DNA of 64,000 nt from Nocardia mikamii NBRC 108933 (GTDB taxonomy: Bacteria > Actinomycetota > Actinomycetes > Mycobacteriales > Mycobacteriaceae), in contig NZ_BDCM01000015.1 of assembly GCF_001613505.1 (NCBI RefSeq), positions 62,001 to 126,000 of the forward strand. The letters are read 5' to 3'. Under the pieces are notes generated by a model. It was given only the letters and a program-made list of their open reading frames with translations. It was not told where the DNA came from and did not search any database. Positions 50,187 through 58,859 of this stretch are shown here, piece by piece; positions within the stretch are counted from its first letter, which is position 1; the number at the start of each line of letters is the position of its first letter. Made by a program: the position numbers and the translations under genes.

Positions 50187-52415
50187 ATGACTTCGATCCG
50201 CATTCGCGCAGCGCGCACCAACAACCTGAGAAGTGTGGATATCGACGTGCCGCGGGGCCGGCTGGTGGTGTTCGCCGGGGTATCCGGTTCGGGCAAATCG
50301 TCGCTGGTGTTCGACACCGTCGCGGCCGAGGCGGGGTACCAGGTGAACGAGACCTATCCGCCGTTCGTGCGCAATCGGCTGCCGCGGTGGACGCGCCCCG
50401 AGGTGGACCTGATCGACGGGCTCTCACCGGTGGTGGTGATCGATCAGAAGCGGCTCGGCGGCAACGCGCGTTCGACGGTCGGCACCATCACCGACGCGTA
50501 CACCTATCTGCGCCTGTTGTTCTCGCGGATCGGGGAGCCGTACGTGGGGGAATCCAATCACTTCTCGTTCAACGATCCGGCCGGAATGTGCCCGGCCTGT
50601 TCCGGTCTCGGCGAAACCCTCGTTCCCGATATGGAGCAGGTACTCGATCCGGATCTCTCGCTGGAACAGGGTGCGATCCGGTTGCCCGGCTTCGCCGCCG
50701 GCCAGTACTGGTACCGCCGCTACGCCGAACTCGATGCCTTCGACCCGACGGTGCCGCTGCGCGACTGGACGCCCGCCGAACGCGAAGCACTACTGCACGG
50801 CGGGCCGGCCGCCACCGCCCTGCGGCCGCGCCCGCCGAAGGACTACGAAGGGGTGCTGGAACTGTTCGAGCGGGTGTACCTGCACACCTCCGACAACCTG
50901 TCCGAGCGTAAACAGGCCGTGCTGCAACGGTTCACCCACTCCGGGCCGTGTCCGGAATGCGACGGGCAACGGTTGAATCCGGCGGCCCGCTCGGCGCGGG
51001 TACTCGACCGCACCATCGTCGAGATGAGCCGGATGGAGATCGGTGAGCTCGCCGAGCTGATCATCGGGGTGCGCGCCCCCGAGACCGTGTCGGTGGTGTC
51101 CGCGCTGCACGAACGGCTCAGGGCCCTCACCCACATCGGACTCGGCTATCTGTCGCTCTCGCGTCCGACGACGACGCTGTCCGGCGGAGAATCGCAGCGC
51201 ATCAAGACCGTTCGCCATCTCGGCAGCAGCCTCACCGAAATGCTGTACGTCTTCGACGAACCCACCGTCGGACTGCATCCGCACGATGTGCGGCCGATGA
51301 CCGAATTGCTGAAATCGTTGCGGGACAAGGGCAACAGCGTCCTGGTGGTCGAACACGATCCGGATGTGATGCGAGTGGCCGACCATATCGTCGAGGTCGG
51401 CCCGGGAGCCGGGGCGGACGGCGGGCGAATCGTGTTCACCGGCGACTTCGATCGGTTGGCGGCCGCGGACACGCCTACCGGGCGGGCGTTGCGGATCCGC
51501 CGAACCGGCCGCACACCGCGGGTGCCGACCGGAAAACTGCGCATCGACAACGCGACTCGCAACAATCTGCGCGACATCTCGGTCGACATCGCAACCGGTG
51601 TGCTGACCGTCCTCACCGGCGTCGCGGGGTCGGGTAAGTCGAGTCTGGCCGCGGAACTGGTGCGGCAACATCCGGCGACCGTGGTCGACCAGCGTCCGGT
51701 CGGCACCAATCGGAGGTCAACGCCACTCACCTACGCCGGCATCGCGGGCGCGGTACGCACCCTGTTCGCGAAACGGAACGGGGTGAGCGCCGCGCTGTTC
51801 AGCGCGAACTCCGAGGGCGGTTGCCCGGTGTGCGAGGGCGCCGGCGCGATCTACACCGATCTGGCGTTCATGGACGGTCAGGAAACAGTGTGCTCGGCGT
51901 GCCAGGGTCGCCGGTTCACCAATCGGGTGCTCGGTTACACCGTCGACGGCCTGACCATCGCCGATATCGATGATCTGACCGTCGCGGAGGCCATCCGGAG
52001 ACTGCCCGCCGTCGCGCGCGGCCTGCGGCATCTCGACGAGGTCGGACTCGGTTATCTGCGGCTCGGGCAGTCGCTGACCACGCTGTCCGGCGGGGAATGC
52101 CAGCGGCTGAAGATCGCCAGGGAACTCGCGCGCGCTGACCAGCACACCCTCTACGTCCTCGACGAGCCGACGACCGGGCTGCATCTGCGCGATATCGATA
52201 CGCTGATCCAGCTGTTCGACCATCTGATCGACCGGGGCAACACGGTGGTCGTCATCGAGCACAACCTCGACGTCGTCCGTGCGGCCGACCGGGTGATCGA
52301 CCTCGGACCGGGGCCGGGCCGGCACGGCGGCCGGATCGTCTTCGAGGGAACCCCGGACGATCTGCTGCGCTGCCGCGAATCCGCGACCGCCGCGGCACTG
52401 CGTGATTCGCGATGA
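50187..52415 (+). CDS. Short UvrA paralogue (excinuclease ATPase-like)
   Basis: A 742-residue tandem ABC ATPase of the UvrA family; true UvrA has about 950 residues. Two P-loops (GVSGSGKSS, GVAGSGKSS), two signatures (LSGGESQRIK, LSGGECQRLK), Walker B blocks (VFDEPTVGLHP, VLDEPTTGLHL) and two zinc pairs are present (CPACSGLG with CPECDGQR; CPVCEGAG with CSACQGRR). The missing 200 residues correspond to the UvrB-interaction region, so it probably cannot load UvrB. Such paralogues include drug-resistance proteins of antibiotic producers. It is divergent from a WYL regulator. Confidence 0.93.
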   Translation: MTSIRIRAARTNNLRSVDIDVPRGRLVVFAGVSGSGKSSLVFDTVAAEAGYQVNETYPPFVRNRLPRWTRPEVDLIDGLSPVVVIDQKRLGGNARSTVGTITDAYTYLRLLFSRIGEPYVGESNHFSFNDPAGMCPACSGLGETLVPDMEQVLDPDLSLEQGAIRLPGFAAGQYWYRRYAELDAFDPTVPLRDWTPAEREALLHGGPAATALRPRPPKDYEGVLELFERVYLHTSDNLSERKQAVLQRFTHSGPCPECDGQRLNPAARSARVLDRTIVEMSRMEIGELAELIIGVRAPETVSVVSALHERLRALTHIGLGYLSLSRPTTTLSGGESQRIKTVRHLGSSLTEMLYVFDEPTVGLHPHDVRPMTELLKSLRDKGNSVLVVEHDPDVMRVADHIVEVGPGAGADGGRIVFTGDFDRLAAADTPTGRALRIRRTGRTPRVPTGKLRIDNATRNNLRDISVDIATGVLTVLTGVAGSGKSSLAAELVRQHPATVVDQRPVGTNRRSTPLTYAGIAGAVRTLFAKRNGVSAALFSANSEGGCPVCEGAGAIYTDLAFMDGQETVCSACQGRRFTNRVLGYTVDGLTIADIDDLTVAEAIRRLPAVARGLRHLDEVGLGYLRLGQSLTTLSGGECQRLKIARELARADQHTLYVLDEPTTGLHLRDIDTLIQLFDHLIDRGNTVVVIEHNLDVVRAADRVIDLGPGPGRHGGRIVFEGTPDDLLRCRESATAAALRDSR

Positions 52416-53120
52416 TCACCAGGAACGGTCGAGGTCGGCGTGCTGGGTTATCCACGCGTGCATGGCGATTCCGGCGGCGACACCCGCGTTGATGCTGCGG
52501 GTCGACCCGAACTGCGCGATCGACACCGTCATGACCGCGGCCCGTTTGGCGGCCTCGGTGACGCCCGGTCCCTCCTGACCGAACAGGAGCAGGCAATCAC
52601 GCGGCAGCGCAGCGGTTTCCAACGGCACCGATCCGGGCACGTTGTCGACGGCCACCACGGTGAGATGCTCGCGTTCGGCAAACTCCAGCAGTTCGGCGAT
52701 ATCGCTGTGATGCACGATGTGCTGGTACCGGTCGGTCACCATCGCGCCGCGGCGATTCCAGCGGCGGCGCCCGACGATGTGGACCGCCGCGGCGGCGAAG
52801 GCGTTCGCGGTGCGCACCACCGTGCCGATATTGGCGTCGTGCCCGAAATTCTCGATCGCGATGTGGAACGGATGGCGGCGGGTGTCGATATCGGCGACGA
52901 TCGCCTCCCGCGACCAGTACCGGTAGGCGTCGACGACGTTGCGGCGGTCGCCGTGCGCGAGCAGTTCCGGATCGAGGCGCGGATCGCCGGGCGGCTCGGT
53001 GCCGAATTCGTCGCGCCACGGGCCGACGCCGTGCGGATGTTCACCCCACTCGGTCGGGCCCGGCACGTCGCCGTCCGGTGGCTCGGGCAGCGGCTGGAGC
53101 GGGTGATTCACGCCGGTCAT
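52416..53120 (-). CDS. SpoU/TrmH family RNA 2'-O-methyltransferase
   Basis: A 234-residue SPOUT methyltransferase. Motif 1 is NFGHDANIGTVVRTANAF, motif 2 LLLFGQEGPGV and motif 3 IAQFGSTRSINAGVAAGIAMHAW, all intact. The first 60 residues are a Pro/Gly-rich extension with WSREAIV after it. The target is tRNA or rRNA and cannot be chosen here. ATG 53120 is used. It converges on the UvrA-like gene, with adjacent stops at 52415 and 52416. Confidence 0.9.
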   Translation of the reverse strand: MTGVNHPLQPLPEPPDGDVPGPTEWGEHPHGVGPWRDEFGTEPPGDPRLDPELLAHGDRRNVVDAYRYWSREAIVADIDTRRHPFHIAIENFGHDANIGTVVRTANAFAAAAVHIVGRRRWNRRGAMVTDRYQHIVHHSDIAELLEFAEREHLTVVAVDNVPGSVPLETAALPRDCLLLFGQEGPGVTEAAKRAAVMTVSIAQFGSTRSINAGVAAGIAMHAWITQHADLDRSW

Positions 53121-53218
53121 CGTAGCCGCGCCCGGTACCGTCGGATCCGATGGTGGTGCTGCCCACACCGTCGATCCGCCGGTCTGCTCCCTCGTCCCGC
53201 GGATGGTTCCCGACCAGC

Positions 53219-54631
53219 ATGGAAGCTATGACCGAGACACTCGCCGAACCGACGCTCGTCCTCGACCGTCCGGACTCGCGCCCGACCGCCGGGTCGGTGC
53301 CGCGGGCGATCCTGCGCGCCCCGTTCGAGGCACGGACCTGGAAAGAGCTGGCCTACCTGGTCGTCGCCGCGATCCTGGGCTGCCTGGTGCTGGCCTATCT
53401 GTTCGCCGGCTACGGCGTGGGGCTCTACAGTTCGATCCTGATCATCGGCGCTCCGCTGCTGGCGGGGGTCCTGCTGGGCGGCCGGATCTGGGGACGGATC
53501 TACCGCGCGGTGGGTGCGGCGCTGCTGACCGCCGATCTGCCGGCGCCGCCGGACTTCACCGCCCGGCCCGGACTGGTGGGCTGGTTCCGTAGCGTCTTCA
53601 CCGATCGCACCGCGTGGCGGGCGCTGGTCTTCCTGGTCGCCGAGGCGATTCTCGGCGTGTTCGTCGGATACGTGGTGCTGACCGTGATCGCGGTGACGGT
53701 CTTCACGGCGATCTCCCCGATCCCGTGGGCGGTCTTTCACCCCGTGAATGTGGATCCGCAAGGGCACGAACATCATTCGCTCGCGCAATTCGGCGACTAC
53801 TACATCGACACCTGGCCGCGGGTGCTCGGACTGGCGGCGGTGGGGATCATCGGCTGCTTCCTGCTGCCGTGGCTCGTGCGCGCGGTGTGCTGGGCGCATC
53901 GTGGCCTGATGCTGACGCTGCTGACACCGACCGCCCGCGATCGGCGGATGGTCGAACTGCAGGAGAGCCGGCGCGTCGCGGTCGAGGATTCCGCGGCGAC
54001 GCTGCGCCGGCTGGAACGCGACCTGCACGACGGCACCCAGGCGCGGCTGGTGAGTATCGCGATGACGCTGGGGCGGGCCGAGGAACGGCTCGCCGCGGGC
54101 GCCGATCCGGCCCCGCTCATCGCCGACGCCCGCGCGAGCTCGAAGGACGCCATCGCCGAGCTGCGGGAACTGGTGCGCGGCATCCATCCCCCGGCGCTCG
54201 AACTAGGCCTGGAACCGGCGCTGGAGACGCTGACCGCGCGGTGTGCGATACCGGTCGAACTGCGTGTCCATCTGCCGCAGCGACCCAGTCCGGCGATCGA
54301 GGCGATCGCGTACTTCTCGGTCGCGGAACTACTCACCAACGTGGTGAAACATTCGGGGGCGAGCGCGGCGTGGGTGTCGGTCGCGCCGTCGGGTGCGGCC
54401 ACGATGATGGTGAGTGTGCGCGACAACGGTCACGGTGGGGTGCGACAGCCCGGTCCGGTCGCCCGGGAATCCGAGGCCGACGCCGATGCGCAGACCGAGC
54501 GGCTGGTCGGCGGCGGCCTGTCCGGCCTCGCCGCGCGGGCGCGGGCCGTCGATGGCAATCTGAGCGTCGACAGCCCGGTCGGCGGGCCCACGAACATCAC
54601 CGTCACCCTGCCGATCGCGGGGCCGCAATGA
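53219..54631 (+). CDS. Sensor histidine kinase (NarL/DesK-type)
   Basis: A 470-residue kinase. It has four hydrophobic spans in an N-terminal sensor domain (LAYLVVAAILGCLVLAYLFAG, LYSSILIIGAPLLAGVLLGG, ALVFLVAEAILGVFVGYVVLTVIAVTVF, VLGLAAVGIIGCFLLPWLVRAV), a HisKA_3 block (LERDLHDGTQARLVSIAMTLGRAEE, phospho-acceptor His270) and a HATPase domain (VAELLTNVVKHS, VRDNGHGG, GLSGLAARARAVDG). The start may be ATG 53219 or 53228; neither has a clear ribosome site. Its stop overlaps the response regulator's ATG. Confidence 0.92.
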   Translation: MEAMTETLAEPTLVLDRPDSRPTAGSVPRAILRAPFEARTWKELAYLVVAAILGCLVLAYLFAGYGVGLYSSILIIGAPLLAGVLLGGRIWGRIYRAVGAALLTADLPAPPDFTARPGLVGWFRSVFTDRTAWRALVFLVAEAILGVFVGYVVLTVIAVTVFTAISPIPWAVFHPVNVDPQGHEHHSLAQFGDYYIDTWPRVLGLAAVGIIGCFLLPWLVRAVCWAHRGLMLTLLTPTARDRRMVELQESRRVAVEDSAATLRRLERDLHDGTQARLVSIAMTLGRAEERLAAGADPAPLIADARASSKDAIAELRELVRGIHPPALELGLEPALETLTARCAIPVELRVHLPQRPSPAIEAIAYFSVAELLTNVVKHSGASAAWVSVAPSGAATMMVSVRDNGHGGVRQPGPVARESEADADAQTERLVGGGLSGLAARARAVDGNLSVDSPVGGPTNITVTLPIAGPQ

Positions 54632-55311
54632 ACGCGCCCGAGGCCGCGACCGGTCGGAACGCCGAGGCGCTGCGCATCGTGATCGCCGAGGACAGCGCGA
54701 TCCTGCGGGACGGTCTGGCCGGGCTGCTCACCGATCGCGGGCACGAGATCGTGGCCATGGTCGGCGATGCGATCCGGTTGAGCGAGATCGTGGCCGAGAC
54801 CCGCCCCGACGTCGCCGTGGTCGATGTGCGGATGCCGCCCTCGTTCACCGACGAAGGTCTGCTCGCCGCCATCGAACTGCGCCGGAAATTCCCCGGCACC
54901 GGAGTCCTCGTATTCTCGCAATGGGTCGAAACCCGATATGCCACCGAACTTCTCGCCGGCGGCGCGGGCGGTGTCGGTTACCTCCTCAAGGACCGGGTGG
55001 CCGATGTCCGCGAATTCGTCGACGCCCTGCAGCGCGTCGCCACCGGCGGCACCGCCCTCGACCCCGAGGTGGTGAGCCAGCTGTTCGGCGCTGCCCGGCA
55101 ACAGGATTCGCTCGCCCGCCTCACCCCCCGTGAACGCGAAGTCCTGGAACTGATGGCCCAGGGCCTCACCAACGCCTCCATCGCCACCACCCTCACCGTG
55201 ACCGAACGCGCGGTGGAAAAACACATCGGCAACATCTTCCTGAAGTTGGATCTGCCTCCGTCGGACACCCACCACCGCCGGGTCATGGCCGTGCTGCGCC
55301 TGCGGGGATAG
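54628..55311 (+). CDS. Response regulator, NarL/FixJ family
   Basis: A 227-residue partner of the upstream kinase. The receiver domain has IAEDSAILRDGL, phospho-acceptor Asp66 in VAVVDVRMPPS and the lysine in YLLKDRV; the LuxR-type HTH is LTPREREVLELMAQGLTNASIATTLTVTERAVEKHIGNIFLKL. Its ATG overlaps the kinase stop (ATGA), so expression is coupled. The regulon is unknown. Confidence 0.95.
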   Translation: MNAPEAATGRNAEALRIVIAEDSAILRDGLAGLLTDRGHEIVAMVGDAIRLSEIVAETRPDVAVVDVRMPPSFTDEGLLAAIELRRKFPGTGVLVFSQWVETRYATELLAGGAGGVGYLLKDRVADVREFVDALQRVATGGTALDPEVVSQLFGAARQQDSLARLTPREREVLELMAQGLTNASIATTLTVTERAVEKHIGNIFLKLDLPPSDTHHRRVMAVLRLRG

Positions 55312-55403
55312 CGTGCGGCCGCGGCTCGCCGCTGGACTGCCCGGAGCTGTCGGTCACTGGTGGAACCCTGAGTGGACCAGGGCATACGAGAGGAGGTGAG
55401 CAC

Positions 55404-55766
55404 GTGGTTATGCATTGGCCCGATCGTCTACTGACGATGGCGGACTGGGAGGCGCTGCCGGAGGACAACAGCCGTAGCTACGAGCTCGTGGAGGGGGTAC
55501 TCATCGTTGTCCCCGACGCTGGAATCGAGGCCAACCCGCGCTGGAATGCGAACGAGGTCTTGCTGGCGGTAGAGATTCTCTCCCCGGGGTCGCGGCGCAC
55601 CGACCGGGTCACCGAGTTCGCCGAATACGCCGAGGCCGGGATCGAACACTATTGGCTCCTCGACCTCGACGCTCCGACAACACTTACCGGTTATCGGCGG
55701 ATCGACTTGTCCGGCACTCCCGTCACAATCGATCTGACCGCGCTGATCGGATCACGGTCCGAATAG
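55404..55766 (+). CDS. Uma2 family protein, internally shortened
   Basis: A 120-residue member of the Uma2 (DUF820) PD-(D/E)XK-like nuclease family; normal members have about 185-200. The N part (HWPDRLLTMADWEALPEDNSRSYELVEGVLIVV) runs straight into VPDAGIEANPRWNANEVLLAVEILSPGSRRTDRVTEFAEYAEAGIEHYWLLDL. The segment that normally lies between, about 60 residues carrying part of the fold, is absent, and a second gap seems to lie before GTPVTIDLTAL. Both joins keep the frame. GTG 55404 has GAGGAGGTGAG upstream. It is probably inactive or a decaying copy. Confidence 0.75.
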   Translation: MVMHWPDRLLTMADWEALPEDNSRSYELVEGVLIVVPDAGIEANPRWNANEVLLAVEILSPGSRRTDRVTEFAEYAEAGIEHYWLLDLDAPTTLTGYRRIDLSGTPVTIDLTALIGSRSE

Positions 55767-55936
55767 CCGGGCGCGACGGCGAAGGGTCCGCCTGCGGGCG
55801 GCGAAGTCGGGCGATCGGCGGGTGACCCGCGTCTCGGCCGGTTGGCCGAAACGTGTCTGTCCGTTATGCGCTATCCGGGCCGGGTGGGGTCGGTGGGGCC
55901 TATTCTTGAGGTATCCGCGGGGTGGTGGAGGCGGTT

Positions 55937-56383
55937 ATGGACCACGTACGCATTCTTCGGACCGTGCTCGGGGTGACGGTCGGGTATGTGATTGTGCTCG
56001 GGCTGTGGCTGGGATGGGTGCACCAGCACACGCCGCCGGGGACCGAGCCGTACCAGATCATGGCGTTGGTGGGGGCGTTCGGATCGTGTGTGGGAATCGG
56101 GATGATGCTGGCACAGCGGCCGACGCGGTCGGACCGGCGGTTGTTGCGGCACGGACTGGAGGGGTGGGCGACCATCGAGCGGGTGCATCCGCTGCAGTTC
56201 ACCGATCACCATACGGAACTGACCGAACTCGATCTGGAGCTGACGGTTCCCGGGTCGGAAACCTATCGGGGCACGGTCGTTTTCGACGTCGCCCCGATCG
56301 ACCGGCCGAGAATGCATGTGGGCGAGACGATTTCGATCCGGGTGGACCCGGCCGACCGCGATCGGATCATGCTCTGTCTGTGA
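55937..56383 (+). CDS. DUF3592-like small membrane protein
   Basis: A 148-residue protein, function unknown. There are two hydrophobic spans (about 5-27 and 41-59), then a small beta-rich domain: GLEGWATIERVHPLQFTDHHTELTELDLELTVPGSETYRGTVVFDVAPIDRPRMHVGETISIRVDPADRDRI. The ending VGETISIRVDPADRDRI matches the DUF3592-type pattern in which a Pro/Asp turn closes the domain. ATG 55937 has GGTGGTGGAGG just upstream; GTG 55922 is less likely. Confidence 0.75.
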   Translation: MDHVRILRTVLGVTVGYVIVLGLWLGWVHQHTPPGTEPYQIMALVGAFGSCVGIGMMLAQRPTRSDRRLLRHGLEGWATIERVHPLQFTDHHTELTELDLELTVPGSETYRGTVVFDVAPIDRPRMHVGETISIRVDPADRDRIMLCL

Positions 56384-56415
56384 GCCGCCCACCCCGCGGG
56401 CAATGACGATGCGGC

Positions 56416-57120
56416 TCAGTCGAAGTCGGATGGCGCGGTCAGCAGATACTGGGCACCGGCATAGGTCGCCAGGATGACGGCTTCGCTGGCGCGGCGGGAG
56501 CGGGACGTGCGCGCGAACAGGCGACGCAGCACGATCAGGCCGTCGGAGAGTGTGAACAGCAGGGCGCCCAGGGCCAGGCGGCTGCGCGGGTCGCTTCCCG
56601 GAACCGCCGTTCCGCCAACGACTTTCGCACCGGGAGCCAGGGCCGGATCGGAGGCGAGAGTCGCCGCCGTCCCCAGCGTCGCACCGTAGGCGGTCAGCGG
56701 CGCGGCAATGCGAGGCGCACGCGCCCGCAACAGCATGGCGGCGCCCAGCCACGCGAAGACCCGGGGCACCGCGATCACCGGCTGCGGCCGCGCACCGCGC
56801 CGCCACCAGAGCGCCGCATATCCGCACTGCATGACCGCGAAGGCGGAAGCGCCCGCGACCAGCCGGCGGTCGTCGTCAGGATCTATCAGAAGTACGTCGC
56901 CGACGGTGGCCGCCGCCAGAGATCCGAGCAGCAGCGCCCGGTCGGAGTCCGCACCGGCGCTCGTCCCGCGCGAGGCGCGCCCCGCGTGCACCGCATCGGC
57001 GGCCAACAGGGGCATGAGCAGCGGTTTCGTCGCCCACTGCCACCGATCCCGCCCGGTGGCGGCACACAGAACGGTAATCACCGCGGCACCTGCGTATGCC
57101 GCGCGGAAAGGTCGCGCCAT
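56416..57120 (-). CDS. YhhN/TMEM86 family membrane protein (lysoplasmalogenase-like)
   Basis: A 234-residue protein with about seven to eight hydrophobic spans. Family features are RWQWATKPLLMPLLAADAV (the TKP...L.), LLGSLAAATVGDVLLIDPDDDRRLVAGASAFAVMQCGYAALWW (with conserved Asp), RLALGALLFTLSDGLIVLRRL and YAGAQYLL. Animal TMEM86B hydrolyses the vinyl ether of lysoplasmalogen; the bacterial role is less clear. ATG 57120 is used. It lies downstream of the FabH-like gene on the same strand. Confidence 0.85.
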   Translation of the reverse strand: MARPFRAAYAGAAVITVLCAATGRDRWQWATKPLLMPLLAADAVHAGRASRGTSAGADSDRALLLGSLAAATVGDVLLIDPDDDRRLVAGASAFAVMQCGYAALWWRRGARPQPVIAVPRVFAWLGAAMLLRARAPRIAAPLTAYGATLGTAATLASDPALAPGAKVVGGTAVPGSDPRSRLALGALLFTLSDGLIVLRRLFARTSRSRRASEAVILATYAGAQYLLTAPSDFD

Positions 57121-57179
57121 TCGGAGTCCATCCTTCTCACTCGTCCGCGACGACCGGGACCGGGTCGCGACCGGCCTGC

Positions 57180-58238
57180 TCAGAAGCTGGGTTCGATCGG
57201 CTTGGGCGGGAGGGTGACCACCTGCCCGGCGTAACTGAGCCCGGCGCCGAAGCCCAGCAGCAGAGCCAGCTGCCCACCCTTGGCCTTACCTGTCACCAGC
57301 ATCTCCTCCATGGCGAGGGGGATGGACGCGGCGGAGGTGTTGCCGGTGTTCTCGATGTCGTTGGCCATCGGGATGTCGTCGGCGAGGCCCAGGTTCTTCT
57401 TCATCAGCTCGTTGATGCGGGCATTGGCCTGATGCGGCACGAAGACCTCGATATCCTCCTTGGCCACGCCCGACACCTCCAGCGCGGTCGACAGGGCGCG
57501 GGGCAGAGTGACCGCGGCCCAACGGAACACCCGCGGCCCCTCCATCCGCAGCGCCATCCGGCCCACCGGCTCCACCTCGGGGTCGGTGCCCTGCAGTCGC
57601 TCGGCCCTGTCCATGTAGTCGAAGAAGTTGACGTCCTGGGAGATCGCCTCGGCGCTCTCCCCGTCGCTGCCCCACACCGTCGGGGAGATGCCGTTGACAT
57701 CGTTGGGGCCGACCACGACGGCGCCGGCACCGTCGCCGAAGATCATGGCGGTGCCGCGGTCGGTCGGGTCGAGGCCGACCGTCATCGTTTCCGCGCCGAT
57801 GACCAGCACGTATTCGGCGGAACCGGCCCGGATCAGGTCGGCAGCCACACCGAGGGCGTAACCGAAGCCGCCGCAGCCGGAGGTGAGGTCGAAGGCCGGG
57901 ATGCCGTTCATCCCCAGATCGAAGGCCACCGAGGGTGCGCCGTGCGGGGTGAGCTTGAGCCAGCTGGAGGTGGCGAGGATCAGCGCGCTGATCTTGGTGC
58001 GGTCGATACCGCTGTTGGTGATCGCCCGCTCACCGGCGGCCGCCGACATGGAGCGCAGGGTCTCGTCACCGCTGATCCAGCGACGATTGCGAATGCCGGT
58101 CCGCTCGAAGATCCACTCCGGAGTGGAGTCGAGAACCTCGCAGACGTCGGCGTTGCTGACGATACGTTTCGGCCGGTATGCCCCGATGCCGAGCATCGCA
58201 ACGTTCTTGCGACCCTCGTTCACTGCAATGCTCACCAC
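57180..58238 (-). CDS. 3-oxoacyl-ACP synthase III (FabH-like)
   Basis: A 352-residue ketosynthase that starts fatty acid chains from acyl-CoA. The catalytic triad is visible: Cys122 in DLTSGCGGFGYALG, His in VFVPHQANARINEL and Asn in ENTGNTSAASIPLAM. Other blocks are RTGIRNRRW, MIFGDGAGAVVVG and GFGAGLSYAGQVV. The nucleophile context is SGCGGFG, where mycobacterial FabH has AGCAGFG. GTG 58238 gives the N terminus that fits family alignments best; GTG 58223 has a better ribosome site. It is not in a FAS-II cluster, so it may serve a secondary pathway. Confidence 0.9.
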   Translation of the reverse strand: MVSIAVNEGRKNVAMLGIGAYRPKRIVSNADVCEVLDSTPEWIFERTGIRNRRWISGDETLRSMSAAAGERAITNSGIDRTKISALILATSSWLKLTPHGAPSVAFDLGMNGIPAFDLTSGCGGFGYALGVAADLIRAGSAEYVLVIGAETMTVGLDPTDRGTAMIFGDGAGAVVVGPNDVNGISPTVWGSDGESAEAISQDVNFFDYMDRAERLQGTDPEVEPVGRMALRMEGPRVFRWAAVTLPRALSTALEVSGVAKEDIEVFVPHQANARINELMKKNLGLADDIPMANDIENTGNTSAASIPLAMEEMLVTGKAKGGQLALLLGFGAGLSYAGQVVTLPPKPIEPSF

Positions 58239-58307
58239 AGGAGACTCACTCGACCCTTCACGCTGTCGTACATAAGACCAGCGTCCAGGCTAACCCAGGC
58301 CCGAATG

Positions 58308-58853
58308 TCACCCCAGAGCCAGATCCTTCAGGCCCAGAATGGAGCGGTACTCCAGTCCCTCCGCGGCAATCACCTGGTCGGCGCCGGTCTCGCGATCGAC
58401 CACGGTGGCGACGCCGACCACGGTCGCACCGGCCTCACGCAGCGCCCGCACCGCGGTCAGCGGCGAATTGCCGGTGGTCGTGGTGTCCTCGACGACCAGC
58501 ACCCGCTTGCCCGAAATGTCCGGCCCCTCGATCTGCCGCTGCATGCCGTGCGTCTTGGCGGCCTTGCGCACCACGAACGCGTTCAGCGGGCGGCCGGGGG
58601 CGTGCAGCATCGCCAGCGCCACCGGATCCGCGCCCATGGTGAGCCCGCCGACGGCGTCGAATTCCCAGTCCGACACCAACTCTCGCAGCAGGGTGCCGAT
58701 CAGCGGCGCCGCCTGATGATGCAGGGTCGCCCGGCGCAGATCGACGTAGTAGTCGGCCTCCTTACCGGAGGACAGGGTCACCCGGCCGTACACGACGGCG
58801 AGCTCCCGGACCAGCTCGGCCAATCTGTCGCGGTCGGTGGTGGATTCGATCAT
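58308..58853 (-). CDS. pyrE: Orotate phosphoribosyltransferase
   Basis: PyrE makes orotidine monophosphate from orotate and PRPP. It has 181 residues: VTLSSGKEADYYVDLRRATLHHQAAPLIG, VGGLTMGADPVALAM, RKAAKTHGMQRQIEG and the PRPP loop RVLVVEDTTTTGNS. ATG 58853 lies 6 nt beyond the SDR gene's stop, so these two form an operon. Confidence 0.96.
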   Translation of the reverse strand: MIESTTDRDRLAELVRELAVVYGRVTLSSGKEADYYVDLRRATLHHQAAPLIGTLLRELVSDWEFDAVGGLTMGADPVALAMLHAPGRPLNAFVVRKAAKTHGMQRQIEGPDISGKRVLVVEDTTTTGNSPLTAVRALREAGATVVGVATVVDRETGADQVIAAEGLEYRSILGLKDLALG

Positions 58854-58859
58854 GTGGGT

